Shown here: positions 33,616 through 43,590 of the stretch, piece by piece | How positions within the stretch are numbered: position 1 is the first letter of the stretch | Layout of the letters: every line of letters starts with the position of its first letter | NCBI RefSeq assembly: GCF_030272615.1 | Contig: NC_081413.1 | Location: 716,987,867-717,051,866 of the forward strand | Direction of reading: 5' to 3' | From: Cryptomeria japonica | Taxonomy: Eukaryota > Streptophyta > Pinopsida > Cupressales > Cupressaceae | Length of the DNA: 64,000 bases | Notes under the pieces: generated by a model | The model's input: the letters and a program-made list of their open reading frames with translations, nothing else | The model's database searches: none | What the model was told of the DNA's origin: nothing | Position numbers and translations under genes: made by a program

Positions 33616-35297
33616 AATCAAAGAGCAATCATTTTGAAGACTACTAACTTTTGAATGTTTTAATTGACACATAGGTCATTCTCTTGCATTTTTCTTCTCA
33701 ATTTAGCACCTTCACAAATTGATACTTTAACGCTATTGTCTATAATGTTGCTCTTTCATGTTAAATAGCACTTCTGTTTTCACACAGAGTAGAGCTATTG
33801 TAACAAAGAGTTGTAAGAAAATTGCTTGTAACCGAAAACCAAAAATTTTAGGCTTGTAGAAGCCCACCAAAACATGCAGATTTTTCTAACTAATTATCTT
33901 TTGTGCAGGTTTTAACTAACCCCTACAATAGCATTATTTTTAGCAATTTTAGCTTAGGAAATAAATTTGTTCATATTGCTAACTTTGTCTTTCAAGTTAG
34001 GATAAAATAAATTCATTTTCCTTTTGGGTTAAAATCAACTACACTTTCATTTGGAGTTTTAAAAAGAACCATATCTTTCGTTTGGAGCTCTAAAAAAGAA
34101 TCACACTTGTTCAAAGTTAAAAAGAATCACAAAAACAAACACGCAAATTTTTTTGTTGCAAAGTTAGGAACAAATTCTTTTGGTGCTTAAAATCAACAAG
34201 GCAAATTTTATTTCTTGCATCAAGATAAAACTTACAATCCACACTTCCATTTTTGGTGCAAATAAAATTCACAATCAACTTGTATCATTTTTAAAGCAAT
34301 TTTACTTCATGCAAACGTGTTTTTCATTAAGTTGACCAGGATTTTCAAATTCTAGTTTACTCCAACAATTGCCTTTGAAAATTAAAAAGAACACCATGAT
34401 TGTTGGAGCAACATCTCCAAATAGATAGAAAATCATTGCGATGACAAATTAAAAGGAACAAGTGAATTTTGTGTTTGGCACACTTGTGCAAAAGAGTTGG
34501 TCGAGTGGTCCTACCTCTAACACACACTATCCTCTCCCTTGGCTCTCGTGGTCCTAGGTGCAAGAGAAAAGTGTTAGTAACGCTCAAATTTTATCTTTTT
34601 AAGAGAGGCCTGCCAAGGGATCGATACTCTTGGGAACGACCTCGAGCGGTAAATCCTTCGAGCCGCTATAGAAATCAGGTGAGAGCGAAAGCTGTAGCCT
34701 TGGGTATAGTTGTTCCTACAGTGTAACTGGCCGAAAGGACAAATGGGCCCCACCACCAGTTACAAGGCTCTTAAGTGAGTCACTGCAGAATGAACTTATG
34801 TCCAAAAATATCGAACATGACTAAACACCTTTAAGTAGTAGCCCACCCGTTCTATTGATTGAGGATATTTGAGATATAATTTAGTGCAAGAGCATAGATG
34901 GTTTTTCTCCCAAGATACTCACCATACATATTTCCTTGAGTAGAAACATAGCTTTTTGAAAAGTCACTTGTGGCTTGATAAAAGTGGTGACTCCCCCATC
35001 ATAGGGATCATCTATTTGTTATGCTCATGCAAGACTTAGTATATCACATCCTTACCTGCCACGGCGGGATTCATAAGGTATGTAGTACCAAAGTCGAAGA
35101 AATATCAAGATGTGGGCTAAATTTATCACAACTGGCCATTTGACCTTAGGGATAAAAAGTGTTTGAAGTGTGTTCGTTTTACAGACCTAGTGCAAATTGA
35201 GCCGACTTCAGGCTTTGGAAATACACTTTAAAATAAATCTAAAGGAAGGGTCATATACAAGTCCAAAGATTGGGTTGATCTAGACCCATACTCATTT
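33616..35297 (+). other. Leader of element C
   Basis: 1.7 kb without coding features. 34560-34800 is more GC-rich. 'aatcaggtgagag' at 34672-34684 fits a splice donor and 'cttttgtgcag' at 33899-33909 an acceptor, but whether the RNA is spliced cannot be told. Confidence 0.5.
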
Positions 35298-35843
35298 GTG
35301 CCTTTGGGGGCAACATTCTTGTGTTTGTGTGCTTGCTTTGTTTTCTTGTCAAAGAAAAATCAGCAAATCACTTTCAAAAACAAAGTATTCATCCAACATT
35401 TTCTCAAAAACAAACAAAAATACCAAAAACAAAGTACAAACAACAAAGAGACAAAATTTATGACCATTCTTCACATCTTGCGAAAGAAGAAGTGTCATCA
35501 GAATATTACCTTGAAAAGAAGACCATTAAGCTCAAAGGCTTTGATCAAAAGGAGGAACTTCTTCTATCTCAATAGACAAATCTTTGTCTCACATAGAGTC
35601 TTTCTACATCGCATGCGTCTCTATCTTCAAGGTAAAACAAATGAGTTTGATTCAGAATCATTGAACCGCAGAGCTTTTATGCAATATAGAGCTCTGAGTT
35701 ATCACAAAAATCAAGGAGGAAAGATTAATCCCAACTTCTTCCCAAACATCTGTATCACCTACAACACAGCTCGAGAAGTGCCACCAACGCCTGAAAGGGA
35801 AGAAGTAGAGTTTGTTCCATTTGTAACACAAAGTTTTTATTGA
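35298..35843 (+). CDS. Pre-gag ORF of gypsy element C, conserved, function unknown
   Basis: 181 codons from ATG 35298; an internal ATG at 35460 (MTILHILRKKK) is an alternative start and lies just before the conserved part. Residues 78-155 align without gaps to the relic ORF at 4173-3800 on the minus strand (about 33 of 78 identical), including HR-x-FLH, R-x-YL-x-G, FD-x-E-x-L, GKIN and ITY. The conserved part is basic and aromatic and looks helical; the C-terminus is acidic (PTPEREEVEF). The first 20 residues are hydrophobic but lie outside the conserved part and may not be translated. Ogre-type Tat elements are known to have an extra ORF before gag; whether this is related needs a profile search. 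Confidence 0.65.
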   Translation: MPLGATFLCLCACFVFLSKKNQQITFKNKVFIQHFLKNKQKYQKQSTNNKETKFMTILHILRKKKCHQNITLKRRPLSSKALIKRRNFFYLNRQIFVSHRVFLHRMRLYLQGKTNEFDSESLNRRAFMQYRALSYHKNQGGKINPNFFPNICITYNTAREVPPTPEREEVEFVPFVTQSFY

Positions 35844-36288
35844 AGTTGAAAACAAAACATCCATCATCTCATTCATACATCATTTTTCCATCATCAATTC
35901 ATCCCAAAACTCTCAAAACATTAAGAGGTTCTTGTCCCAAGTTCTCTTTTAGATATTTCTTGAAATCAAACACATCACATCACTTTTAGATTGTTTCTAC
36001 ATCTAGGATAAGCTCATCCTAAGAGACACATCTACGCAGGTTAAAACTAGTTCATGAGTGAATCCTCTCATTGCTAGGTAGTCAAAATCTGTAACACATC
36101 TCAGATTTCTCTACACCTTATCACATCCAAACTCCTCAAAACAAACAAGAAATTCAAAGAAGGAATTTCGGTTACATCTACCTTAAAGTGCTAGAGATCC
36201 CCATACAATACAAATCACCAATCATCAATCTTTCATCAATAACTCATCATCATCTTCAATCAACTTCAACACAAAACTTGCAAACAAA
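35844..36288 (+). other. Spacer between pre-gag ORF and gag
   Basis: 445 bp, rich in A, C and T with many 'catcat/caatca' words just before the gag ATG; no ORF. Confidence 0.5.
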
Positions 36289-37464
36289 ATGGCTCAAACC
36301 CGATCACGGTCAAGGCAACTTGAAATAGAAATTGAGGAAGAAGAAGACGAAAATCTCAATGAATTTCAAGAGGCACTTGGAGGAAATATGAATGACGAAA
36401 ACCCAAATACTCCCACTCCTGCAACAATAGAGAGGGCCCAGCATAACCCTCTCTTTAACAGACTGTTTGACGAAATACTCAGGAGTAATGCAGATGCTCA
36501 CTTCTTAAAACTCGCTCAAGAAGGAGCCAAACTCCCCTCTGACTTTGATCTTGCCCAATTAAGACAAGCATCAGAAAGACAAAGTCGCCATGAGGAGGAA
36601 AGAGGTAGAGATCACATCAGATATAACATTCCTCGAGGTAACCCACCACCTCCTCCTCCAAATGAAATGGAGATGTTGTGGCAACAAGTCGAGAATCTCG
36701 CCCAACAACTTCATAGTGGTGTTAAGACCAATCAATTCTCACTTAACGACATCTGTCCCTATCCGTTTGATAGGAATCTTTATATGCCACCCTTTCCACG
36801 TGGGTTCGAAACACCCAAATTTGAAAAATATAGAGGAAAGGGGGATCCCCGTGATCATGTCCGAGAATTTCATTCCGCTTGTCTTGAAGTGGCTTATGAG
36901 GACACATACCTAATGCGCCTTTTTCCCCAAAGCTTGGGAGGAACCACCACATCATGGTTTTCCCGACTACCAGGTGGCATTAGAACATTTGAGGAACTCA
37001 TCCAGAAGTTCCTATCTCATTACTCTCATAACATTGAACGCGACATCACCATGGCTGATCTATGCAACACCAAACAAAAACCAGGTGAATTATTCTCAGT
37101 ATTCCTGCAACGATGGCGCCAAATGTCTAGCAGACGTTCTCTTCAGTTACCTGAACAAGAACTAGTGGAAATTTTCATTTCCAACTTAAACGAAGAAATG
37201 GAATTTCACCTGGATGTCAAAGATACAGACTCCTTTAACGATATGATCACCAAGGGTATAAAATGTGAAAGGACACTCATCAAGAAAGGACTCATCAAAA
37301 TCTTTAATGAACCAAAAGATGGTCCTCGCCCGCGCTTCAATAGTGATAAACCAAACTTCTGGAACAAGAATAAAAATATCGTCAACGATGGGGTTGTGGA
37401 TGCTCGAACTATCCAAAATGCACAACCTGTGGTTCGGTTTGCAGGACAAAATCCTCCACCTTAG
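36289..37464 (+). CDS. gag: Gypsy gag (capsid part) of element C
   Basis: 391 codons from ATG 36289. An acidic, Glu-rich N-terminus (res. 15-30) is followed by a proline patch (about 120) and the retrotransposon gag capsid domain at about 155-300 (CPYPFDRNLYMPPFP, GDPRDHVREFHSACLEVA, YLMRLFPQSLGGTTTSWFSR, FSVFLQRWRQM). The segment ends FWNKNKN and NPPP before a TAG at 37462-37464. The same frame stays open after the TAG into the zinc-knuckle and protease, so this is the N-terminal part of a gag-pol frame. Gag forms the particle in which reverse transcription takes place. Confidence 0.9.
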   Translation: MAQTRSRSRQLEIEIEEEEDENLNEFQEALGGNMNDENPNTPTPATIERAQHNPLFNRLFDEILRSNADAHFLKLAQEGAKLPSDFDLAQLRQASERQSRHEEERGRDHIRYNIPRGNPPPPPPNEMEMLWQQVENLAQQLHSGVKTNQFSLNDICPYPFDRNLYMPPFPRGFETPKFEKYRGKGDPRDHVREFHSACLEVAYEDTYLMRLFPQSLGGTTTSWFSRLPGGIRTFEELIQKFLSHYSHNIERDITMADLCNTKQKPGELFSVFLQRWRQMSSRRSLQLPEQELVEIFISNLNEEMEFHLDVKDTDSFNDMITKGIKCERTLIKKGLIKIFNEPKDGPRPRFNSDKPNFWNKNKNIVNDGVVDARTIQNAQPVVRFAGQNPPP

Positions 37465-38706
37465 AATAACACAAATGTTCCTTCCAATCAAGGTCGCATC
37501 ACGTCTCATGATGAACCAAGACCTCGTCAGCAAAAACAAAAACGAACATACACTCCCTTAGGGGAACCCATTGAAATAGTGTTGCGACAACTCCTCTCTC
37601 AAAATTTGGTCACTCTACCTAAGCTATCAAACTATGAGCCTCAAGTCAAACCAGCATGGTGGAGAGATACTGAACACTGTGAATTCCATCAAGGAAGAGG
37701 ACACAAGACAAGTAATTGTCACCGATTGAAAGATCTCATTCAGGATCTTATTGACCGAGGAGAAATTGAGATTGAAGGACATGATTCAAAAACAACCAAT
37801 AATGATCACCTGATGTTCAAGAATCCACTTCCATCACAAGATCAAAGGGGTCCTTCCACTTCCAGACGAGGTCCTGATACCACTGATTATACGCAAGCTG
37901 CGTATAACTACACTGTCAATCACCTATATGATGCCAATGAACAAATTGAAACTATCACCTTCAAAAATCCCACCTCAAATTGCAATGTTGTTACGCGTCG
38001 CGGCAAGGTCACCATAAAGGCAGCTCCACAAGGCACCACCTCCGCCCCAAAGCAATATAACCTTGTGGAACAATTAGATAAAACCCCTGCGCTCATATCC
38101 ATTTTAGAGCTATTACGCCTATCACCATCTCATAAAACAATCTTGGATCAAGCACTCCAAGAAGCGTCAGTCCCTGCAAACTTGAATACGGACCAATTTC
38201 AAGCCATGGTTGGAAGTCTAAAGTCATCACCTTGTCTCACTTTTTCCGAAAGTGACAACTCTTCCTTCCAGCAACCTCATAACGCCTCACTCCACATTGA
38301 AGGCTTTGTCAACCAACACAGGATCAAGCGAGTCTTGATTGATAATGGAGCAGGCCTAAACATCTGTACACTACAGTTGGTCACAGCATTGGGATATGCA
38401 ATAGAATCAGTGGATCCTCGCAAGAAGATCACCATCAAGGCCTATGATGATGCAGAGCGTTCATCCAAAGGAGCTGTGGTACTACCAATCCGAGTAGGCC
38501 CCGTGGTAAAGCACATAATTTGTCAGGTTCTGGACCTTCCTCTGCCATATAATCTATTATTAGGGAGACCTTGGATACATGCCATGCAAGCTGTTCCATC
38601 TACCTACCATCAATGTATCAAGTTCCCACATAACGGTGCAGAGATCACAATCCTGGGTGATGCAAATCCCTTTGCATTTTGCCATAATATCAGCCATCAA
38701 CCATAA
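37465..38706 (+). CDS. Nucleocapsid knuckle and aspartic protease of element C
   Basis: In frame with gag, after its TAG. A knuckle-like CEFHQGRGHKTSNC (37678-37719) has the C-x2-H-x4-H-x4-C form seen in Tat elements. The retropepsin follows: VLIDNGAGLN (about 38333-38362, active site D-N-G), LPIRVGPVV and LLLGRPWIHAM. The segment ends at TAA 38704-38706 with no ATG of its own near the start, so it depends on readthrough or on an ancestor without the stop. The protease would cut the polyprotein. Confidence 0.9.
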   Translation, partial: NNTNVPSNQGRITSHDEPRPRQQKQKRTYTPLGEPIEIVLRQLLSQNLVTLPKLSNYEPQVKPAWWRDTEHCEFHQGRGHKTSNCHRLKDLIQDLIDRGEIEIEGHDSKTTNNDHLMFKNPLPSQDQRGPSTSRRGPDTTDYTQAAYNYTVNHLYDANEQIETITFKNPTSNCNVVTRRGKVTIKAAPQGTTSAPKQYNLVEQLDKTPALISILELLRLSPSHKTILDQALQEASVPANLNTDQFQAMVGSLKSSPCLTFSESDNSSFQQPHNASLHIEGFVNQHRIKRVLIDNGAGLNICTLQLVTALGYAIESVDPRKKITIKAYDDAERSSKGAVVLPIRVGPVVKHIICQVLDLPLPYNLLLGRPWIHAMQAVPSTYHQCIKFPHNGAEITILGDANPFAFCHNISHQP

Positions 38707-41700
38707 ATTACTGTTCCTAATAATAGGGAAGCCATTTCCTCCACATCATATGTAAGTCCCGCCTCTCTTGCCAGTTCGAACACCCCTATACCCAAGCAAG
38801 AGAAGCTTAAGATGAAAGTAGCAGAGGAAGGTCCCGGGGAATATAACTTAAGTCAACTCTTTTGTGTGGGACAAATGCCCACTTCTCCTAGAACTCATGG
38901 TAAACCACAGCAGTTACTCCAGCAACCACTAAACATACCAGCATGTGCTTTGACACCTTTCGTTCTTGGAAAGAGTCAAGAGGAAGAAACACAAGATGAG
39001 GACCTGGCGGAATGGATCTATAAAGATCCCATCACCACTGACATACCGCGAGTTACACTTCCTACGGATCAGTATGGCAAAGGCCTTCTCATTATGCAAA
39101 GAATGGGATATGATGGTCAGAGTGCTTTGGGATACTGCAAACAAGGACGACACGAACCTCTGCTACCAGAATTCAAGCCCAAAGGTAATACAGGCCTTGG
39201 CTTTGAAAAAGAGATCCTTCCTAAACTCAGATTCAAAGGAAAACCCAGCAAACCATTTTGCCCACCTACTACAAAGAGGACACCTTTCATAATCAAAGCA
39301 CCATCAAGCACTATCCCCACTGCCCCATCGAGGCTCACAACTCCACCATCTACAATACTAATCATCCCACCAATCAAACCAGTAATCCCATTCGCAACAG
39401 CCATTACATCCATAGTACCATTAGCAGCAGCAACTGTATCAGAATCCGCAGCAGCATCTATGGTACCAGCAGTTCCTGCAGAAGCCACTGAGTCAACACT
39501 GCCGATACTTCCAGTAACAAATCCTTTAATCCCCATCACAGTTCCTGCAGCACCGATCACTACAAAGATACATAAACCAATCACACCTGCCGTGTTTAAC
39601 TCCAAAGACATCCCAGTATGGTATAGCAATCGGATGCTGGAGAGTGATTCAGAGACCGACTCACATGAGTGGGAATTTGATTCTGTACAGCTTAACACTT
39701 CAGATGAGGAAGACACATCACCACCTCCGCCACGCAAAGACATTCCTGTTTACGGAGAAGCACAGATAAAGACCACTTGGGTACCTGAGCTGGAAACATC
39801 TTCCACAGACCCTACGTCTCATCCTACGTCGGATTCTGACAGGGAGAGTACCATCAACGACCTTCACCACACTGTCTTAACCCTCACTGATACATCTCCC
39901 GCACTTAACTTAATCGATGAAGTAATGCCCATTATCCACCCTGAACTCATCGAATGGAACCAACCAAATCCCCCATGTCTTGACCTCTTCCAAAACGATG
40001 AGGCTATCATTGACTTTTTGGAATTAAGGGATAATCTACCAAGCGGGGATCACAAAGCTGGATTCGCCATTGAACTTAATAGCGCAGCATACTTCGGGGC
40101 GGATGCCAAACCCTTCAGCTGCAAAAATATAACATTAAAACATGGATCTTCCAGTGAAAACCACACTGTGGCACTATTTGATCCAACAAAAGTAAAAAGA
40201 AAGAGCGTATCCAACGGTGAAAACCTCTCTGAGGCACTTGAGGATGAAGGGTTTGACATTCTCCCTGCTAGTACACAACAGGAACAATCGACGATTCTCA
40301 TTGAGGAGACTAAAGAATACAATGTGGGGACTCCTGAAAACCCTCATATCATACATCTGGCATCTCTTCTCACTCCAGAGGAACAGCCTCAATTTATAGA
40401 GTTCTTCCAACAGCGTCAGATCAACTTTGCATGGTCATATGCAGACATGCCTGGGCTTGATCCTGATTTAGTCATGCATCATCTCACAGTAGCAAAAGGA
40501 GCCAAACCTATCAAGCAGAAGCTTCGTAAGATGCATCCTCAGATTGCCGTGCTAGTCAAAACAGAACTCAAGAAACTCCTGGATGTGGGTTTCATTAGAC
40601 CAATTGATTATGCGGAATGGATCTCCAATATTGTGCCAGTTGGCAAACCAAAAGGGGGCATCCGCATTTGTACAGACTTCAGAGATCTAAATAAAGCATG
40701 TCCTAAGGATGACTTCCCTCTACCAAATATTGACATCATAGTAGATTTGACAGTAGGACATGCCATGCTTTCACTCATGGATGGCTTTTCAGGATACAAT
40801 CAAATAAAGATCGCACCAGAGGACCAACATAAGACAGCCTTCACATGTCCATGGGGCACATACTGCTGGAATGTAATGCCTTTTGGTCTAAAGAATGCAG
40901 GAGCGACCTATCAAAGAGCAATGACCACCATCTTCCATGACATGATGCATACTATGATGGAAGATTATGTGGATGATTTACTAGCAAAATCACTTACTAG
41001 AGAAGGACATCTTCACATCTTAGATAAAATCTTTGATAGACTGGAACAATACCATGTTCGACTCAACCCAAAGAAATGTGTCTTCGGAGTGACCTCCGGG
41101 AAGCTTCTAGGATACATTGTCTCAAGCAAAGGTATTGAGGTCGATCCAGCAAAGGTTAAGGCAATCATGGACATGCCACCTCCAAGGAATATCAGTCAGC
41201 TAAGGACACTACAAGGACGGCTTCAATCTATCCGCAGATTCATTGCACAATTGGCTGATAAGTGTCACCCATTCACACACCTGCTACACAAGAACATCCG
41301 CTTTCAGTGGGATGACAGATGCCAGCAAGCATTTCAGGCTCTTAAAGACTATCTCATAAATCCACCATTGTTGATGCCACCAGATCCAAGTAGACCGTTG
41401 TTACTTTATATCTCAGCGACAAGTATAGCATTAGGTGTATTACTGGCACAACATAATGCAGAAGGCAAAGAGTGTGCTGTATACTACATCTCTCGTACAC
41501 TGGTTGGCTATGAACTCAATTACACACCTATTGAGCGAGCTTGCCTAGCAGTAATCTTAGCAGCCACTAAACTGAGGCACTATCTGTTGACACACAAGGT
41601 GCAACTCATTGCAAAGATTGATCCACTCAAGTACTTACTCAGCAAAGCAGCATTGACAGGTCGCTTGGCCAAATGGGTAATGATTCTAAGTGAATTTGAC

Positions 41701-42231
41701 ATTGAGTATGTGGACCGTAAAGCTATCAAAGGTCAAGTTATTGCAGATCAGTTGGCCGATGCGCCCCTCATAGGTGATCATCCTCTCATTTCCAATTTTC
41801 CAAATGAAGAGATATTCATGATTACAGAAACACAACCATGGAAACTATATTTTGATGGTTCATACACTAGGCACGGCTCGGGGGCAGGCATTCTGTTTAT
41901 CACACCTCAAGGTGATAGCATTCCGAAGTCTTACAGGCTCACATTTCCATGCACAAACAACATAGCAGAGTATGAGGCCTTGATCATAGGACTTAGGTTA
42001 GCCGTACAATGGAAATTACAAGAACTACAAGTATATGGCGACTCACAACTGGTCATTCGACAAGCAACTAATGAATATCAGACCAAAGATGATAAACTCA
42101 TGCCATACAAGCAAATGGTGGACAATCTAAAGACATCATTTACTACTATCACTTTTGAGCAGATACCAAGAGATCAGAATCGAGCTGCTGACGCTATGGC
42201 TACCATCGCATCTCTACTAGATCTTCCATAG
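38707..42231 (+). CDS. G-patch, reverse transcriptase and two RNase H domains of element C
   Basis: Same frame again; the first ATG is 38812 (numbering below). Residues 89-131 form a G-patch-like domain (GKGLLIMQRMGYDG, LGYCKQGRHEP, GNTGLGF). A Pro/Thr/Ala-rich linker follows (about 135-265), then an acidic stretch. RT is at about 560-760 with VGKPKGGIRICTDFRDLNKA, MPFGLKNAGATYQRAM and the catalytic YVDD (719-722, 40966-40977). A gypsy-type RNase H follows (about 860-980; YYISRTL, GQVIADQLADAP). A second, archaeal-type RNase H is at about 1009-1135 with catalytic Asp and Glu in YFDGS, AEYEAL, YGDSQL and NRAADAMA. The frame ends at TAG 42229-42231. Confidence 0.93.
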   Translation: MTVPNNREAISSTSYVSPASLASSNTPIPKQEKLKMKVAEEGPGEYNLSQLFCVGQMPTSPRTHGKPQQLLQQPLNIPACALTPFVLGKSQEEETQDEDLAEWIYKDPITTDIPRVTLPTDQYGKGLLIMQRMGYDGQSALGYCKQGRHEPLLPEFKPKGNTGLGFEKEILPKLRFKGKPSKPFCPPTTKRTPFIIKAPSSTIPTAPSRLTTPPSTILIIPPIKPVIPFATAITSIVPLAAATVSESAAASMVPAVPAEATESTLPILPVTNPLIPITVPAAPITTKIHKPITPAVFNSKDIPVWYSNRMLESDSETDSHEWEFDSVQLNTSDEEDTSPPPPRKDIPVYGEAQIKTTWVPELETSSTDPTSHPTSDSDRESTINDLHHTVLTLTDTSPALNLIDEVMPIIHPELIEWNQPNPPCLDLFQNDEAIIDFLELRDNLPSGDHKAGFAIELNSAAYFGADAKPFSCKNITLKHGSSSENHTVALFDPTKVKRKSVSNGENLSEALEDEGFDILPASTQQEQSTILIEETKEYNVGTPENPHIIHLASLLTPEEQPQFIEFFQQRQINFAWSYADMPGLDPDLVMHHLTVAKGAKPIKQKLRKMHPQIAVLVKTELKKLLDVGFIRPIDYAEWISNIVPVGKPKGGIRICTDFRDLNKACPKDDFPLPNIDIIVDLTVGHAMLSLMDGFSGYNQIKIAPEDQHKTAFTCPWGTYCWNVMPFGLKNAGATYQRAMTTIFHDMMHTMMEDYVDDLLAKSLTREGHLHILDKIFDRLEQYHVRLNPKKCVFGVTSGKLLGYIVSSKGIEVDPAKVKAIMDMPPPRNISQLRTLQGRLQSIRRFIAQLADKCHPFTHLLHKNIRFQWDDRCQQAFQALKDYLINPPLLMPPDPSRPLLLYISATSIALGVLLAQHNAEGKECAVYYISRTLVGYELNYTPIERACLAVILAATKLRHYLLTHKVQLIAKIDPLKYLLSKAALTGRLAKWVMILSEFDIEYVDRKAIKGQVIADQLADAPLIGDHPLISNFPNEEIFMITETQPWKLYFDGSYTRHGSGAGILFITPQGDSIPKSYRLTFPCTNNIAEYEALIIGLRLAVQWKLQELQVYGDSQLVIRQATNEYQTKDDKLMPYKQMVDNLKTSFTTITFEQIPRDQNRAADAMATIASLLDLP

Positions 42232-43590
42232 AATTCAACACGCTACGAGTTCTTGGTAGAACAACTTTGGATCCCCGCTTATGATATCCCCGAATCTGAA
42301 ATGATATGTTGCCTTGTTGGTTCTGAATCCCCATGGTACGGTGAGTTCTACACCTATCTCCGCGATCACACCCTTCCTCCCAACCAATCAAATAACCAAC
42401 GAAAAACCTTCATTCGCCAAACTGCTCGATATACCATTATTGCCGAAACCCTATACCGACGCGGTCTTGATGGTACTCTCCTTCGATGTCTAGAACAAGG
42501 TGAGATAACAAAGGCTTTGGAAGAGGTACATGAAGGAATTTGCGGGACTCACTCAAGTGGTCCATCACTAGCCAAGAAGATCATGCGAGTTGGATACTAT
42601 TGGCCATCTATGGAAAAGGATTCCTACTACTTTGTCAGGAAATGCAAGAAATGCCAAGTTCATGGCGACCTGATACATGCACCAGCACAGGAACTACAAC
42701 CAATCACAACACCATGGCCTTTCTGTCAATGGGGCCTTGACATTGTGGGTAAGATTCATCCATCTTCATCCAACGGCCATAAATTCATTATTACCGCCAC
42801 CGAATATTTCACCAAGTGGATCGAAGCTGTTCCACTTACCCAAGTCACCGGCAAGCAGATCGCCTCATTCATCCTCAACTACATCATCTGCCGGTATGGT
42901 GTACCCATGTCCATCGTCACAGATAACGGTCTTCCTTTTAAAAATCAGGATGTCCGTGAACTTTGTGAGAAATTTCATATCCAACACCGCTTTTCCACTC
43001 CCTATTACCTACAAGGCAATGGTCAGGCTGAAGCATCCAATAAAAACATACTGAGAATCCTAAAGAAGACAGTCAATGATGCCGGCCGTGATTGGCATGT
43101 TCAATTAAATCCAGCGCTATGGGCATATCAAACTAGCATTCAAACCCCTACAGGTGCAACTCCTTATTCATTGGTCTATGGTGCTGAAGCTATCTTACCT
43201 ATTGAGGTCGAGATACCATCCTTACGGGTTTCCTTGCATAATCTCATTGATGATGAAGCATACAGAGTATCCCGTCTTCAGGACTTAGAGTTACTTGATG
43301 AGAAGCGACAAGCTGCATACAATCACCTCAAAGCCTATCAGCAGCGCATGAGTAGAAGCTACAATCACCGAGTTAGATCTCGTACATTTGAGGTAGGTGA
43401 TCTTGTTCTTCACGAAAATCCTCGTAACCAACCAAATAGAGAACATCAAGGCAAGTTTGAATCAAATTGGCTCGGCCCATATGTTGTCACTGCTGTATTC
43501 GGGTCCGGGGCATATCAGTTGGCTACATCAGAAGGAGAACCGCTTGCAGATCCAATCAACAGCATGCACCTCAAAAGGTTTTATACCTAA
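42232..43590 (+). CDS. Integrase of element C
   Basis: Open in the same frame right after the TAG; no early ATG. Zinc-binding H-H-C-C: EEVHEGICGTH and CKKCQ. Core D-D-E: WGLDIVG, IVTDNGLPF and GNGQAEASNK. GATPYSLVYGAEAILP and the C-terminal region (FEVGDLVLHENP, FESNWLGPYVV) are the usual gypsy GPY/F-type end. It would insert the cDNA into the genome, making the 5-bp duplication seen here. All key residues are kept, in line with a recent insertion. Confidence 0.92.
   Translation, partial: NSTRYEFLVEQLWIPAYDIPESEMICCLVGSESPWYGEFYTYLRDHTLPPNQSNNQRKTFIRQTARYTIIAETLYRRGLDGTLLRCLEQGEITKALEEVHEGICGTHSSGPSLAKKIMRVGYYWPSMEKDSYYFVRKCKKCQVHGDLIHAPAQELQPITTPWPFCQWGLDIVGKIHPSSSNGHKFIITATEYFTKWIEAVPLTQVTGKQIASFILNYIICRYGVPMSIVTDNGLPFKNQDVRELCEKFHIQHRFSTPYYLQGNGQAEASNKNILRILKKTVNDAGRDWHVQLNPALWAYQTSIQTPTGATPYSLVYGAEAILPIEVEIPSLRVSLHNLIDDEAYRVSRLQDLELLDEKRQAAYNHLKAYQQRMSRSYNHRVRSRTFEVGDLVLHENPRNQPNREHQGKFESNWLGPYVVTAVFGSGAYQLATSEGEPLADPINSMHLKRFYT

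Noticed and set aside
34480..34560. 'gttggtcgagtggtcctacc' considered as a tRNA start
   Set aside because: No anticodon arm or T-arm can be placed at the needed distance.
38690..38811. Intron around the TAA between protease and G-patch of element C, as in Ogre elements
   Set aside because: No GT...AG pair of plausible length removes the stop while keeping the frame, and the sequence on both sides is coding-like.
39117..39743. 208-codon minus-strand ORF rich in G, V, A and S
   Set aside because: A mirror of the Pro/Thr/Ala-rich linker in the RT segment of element C.
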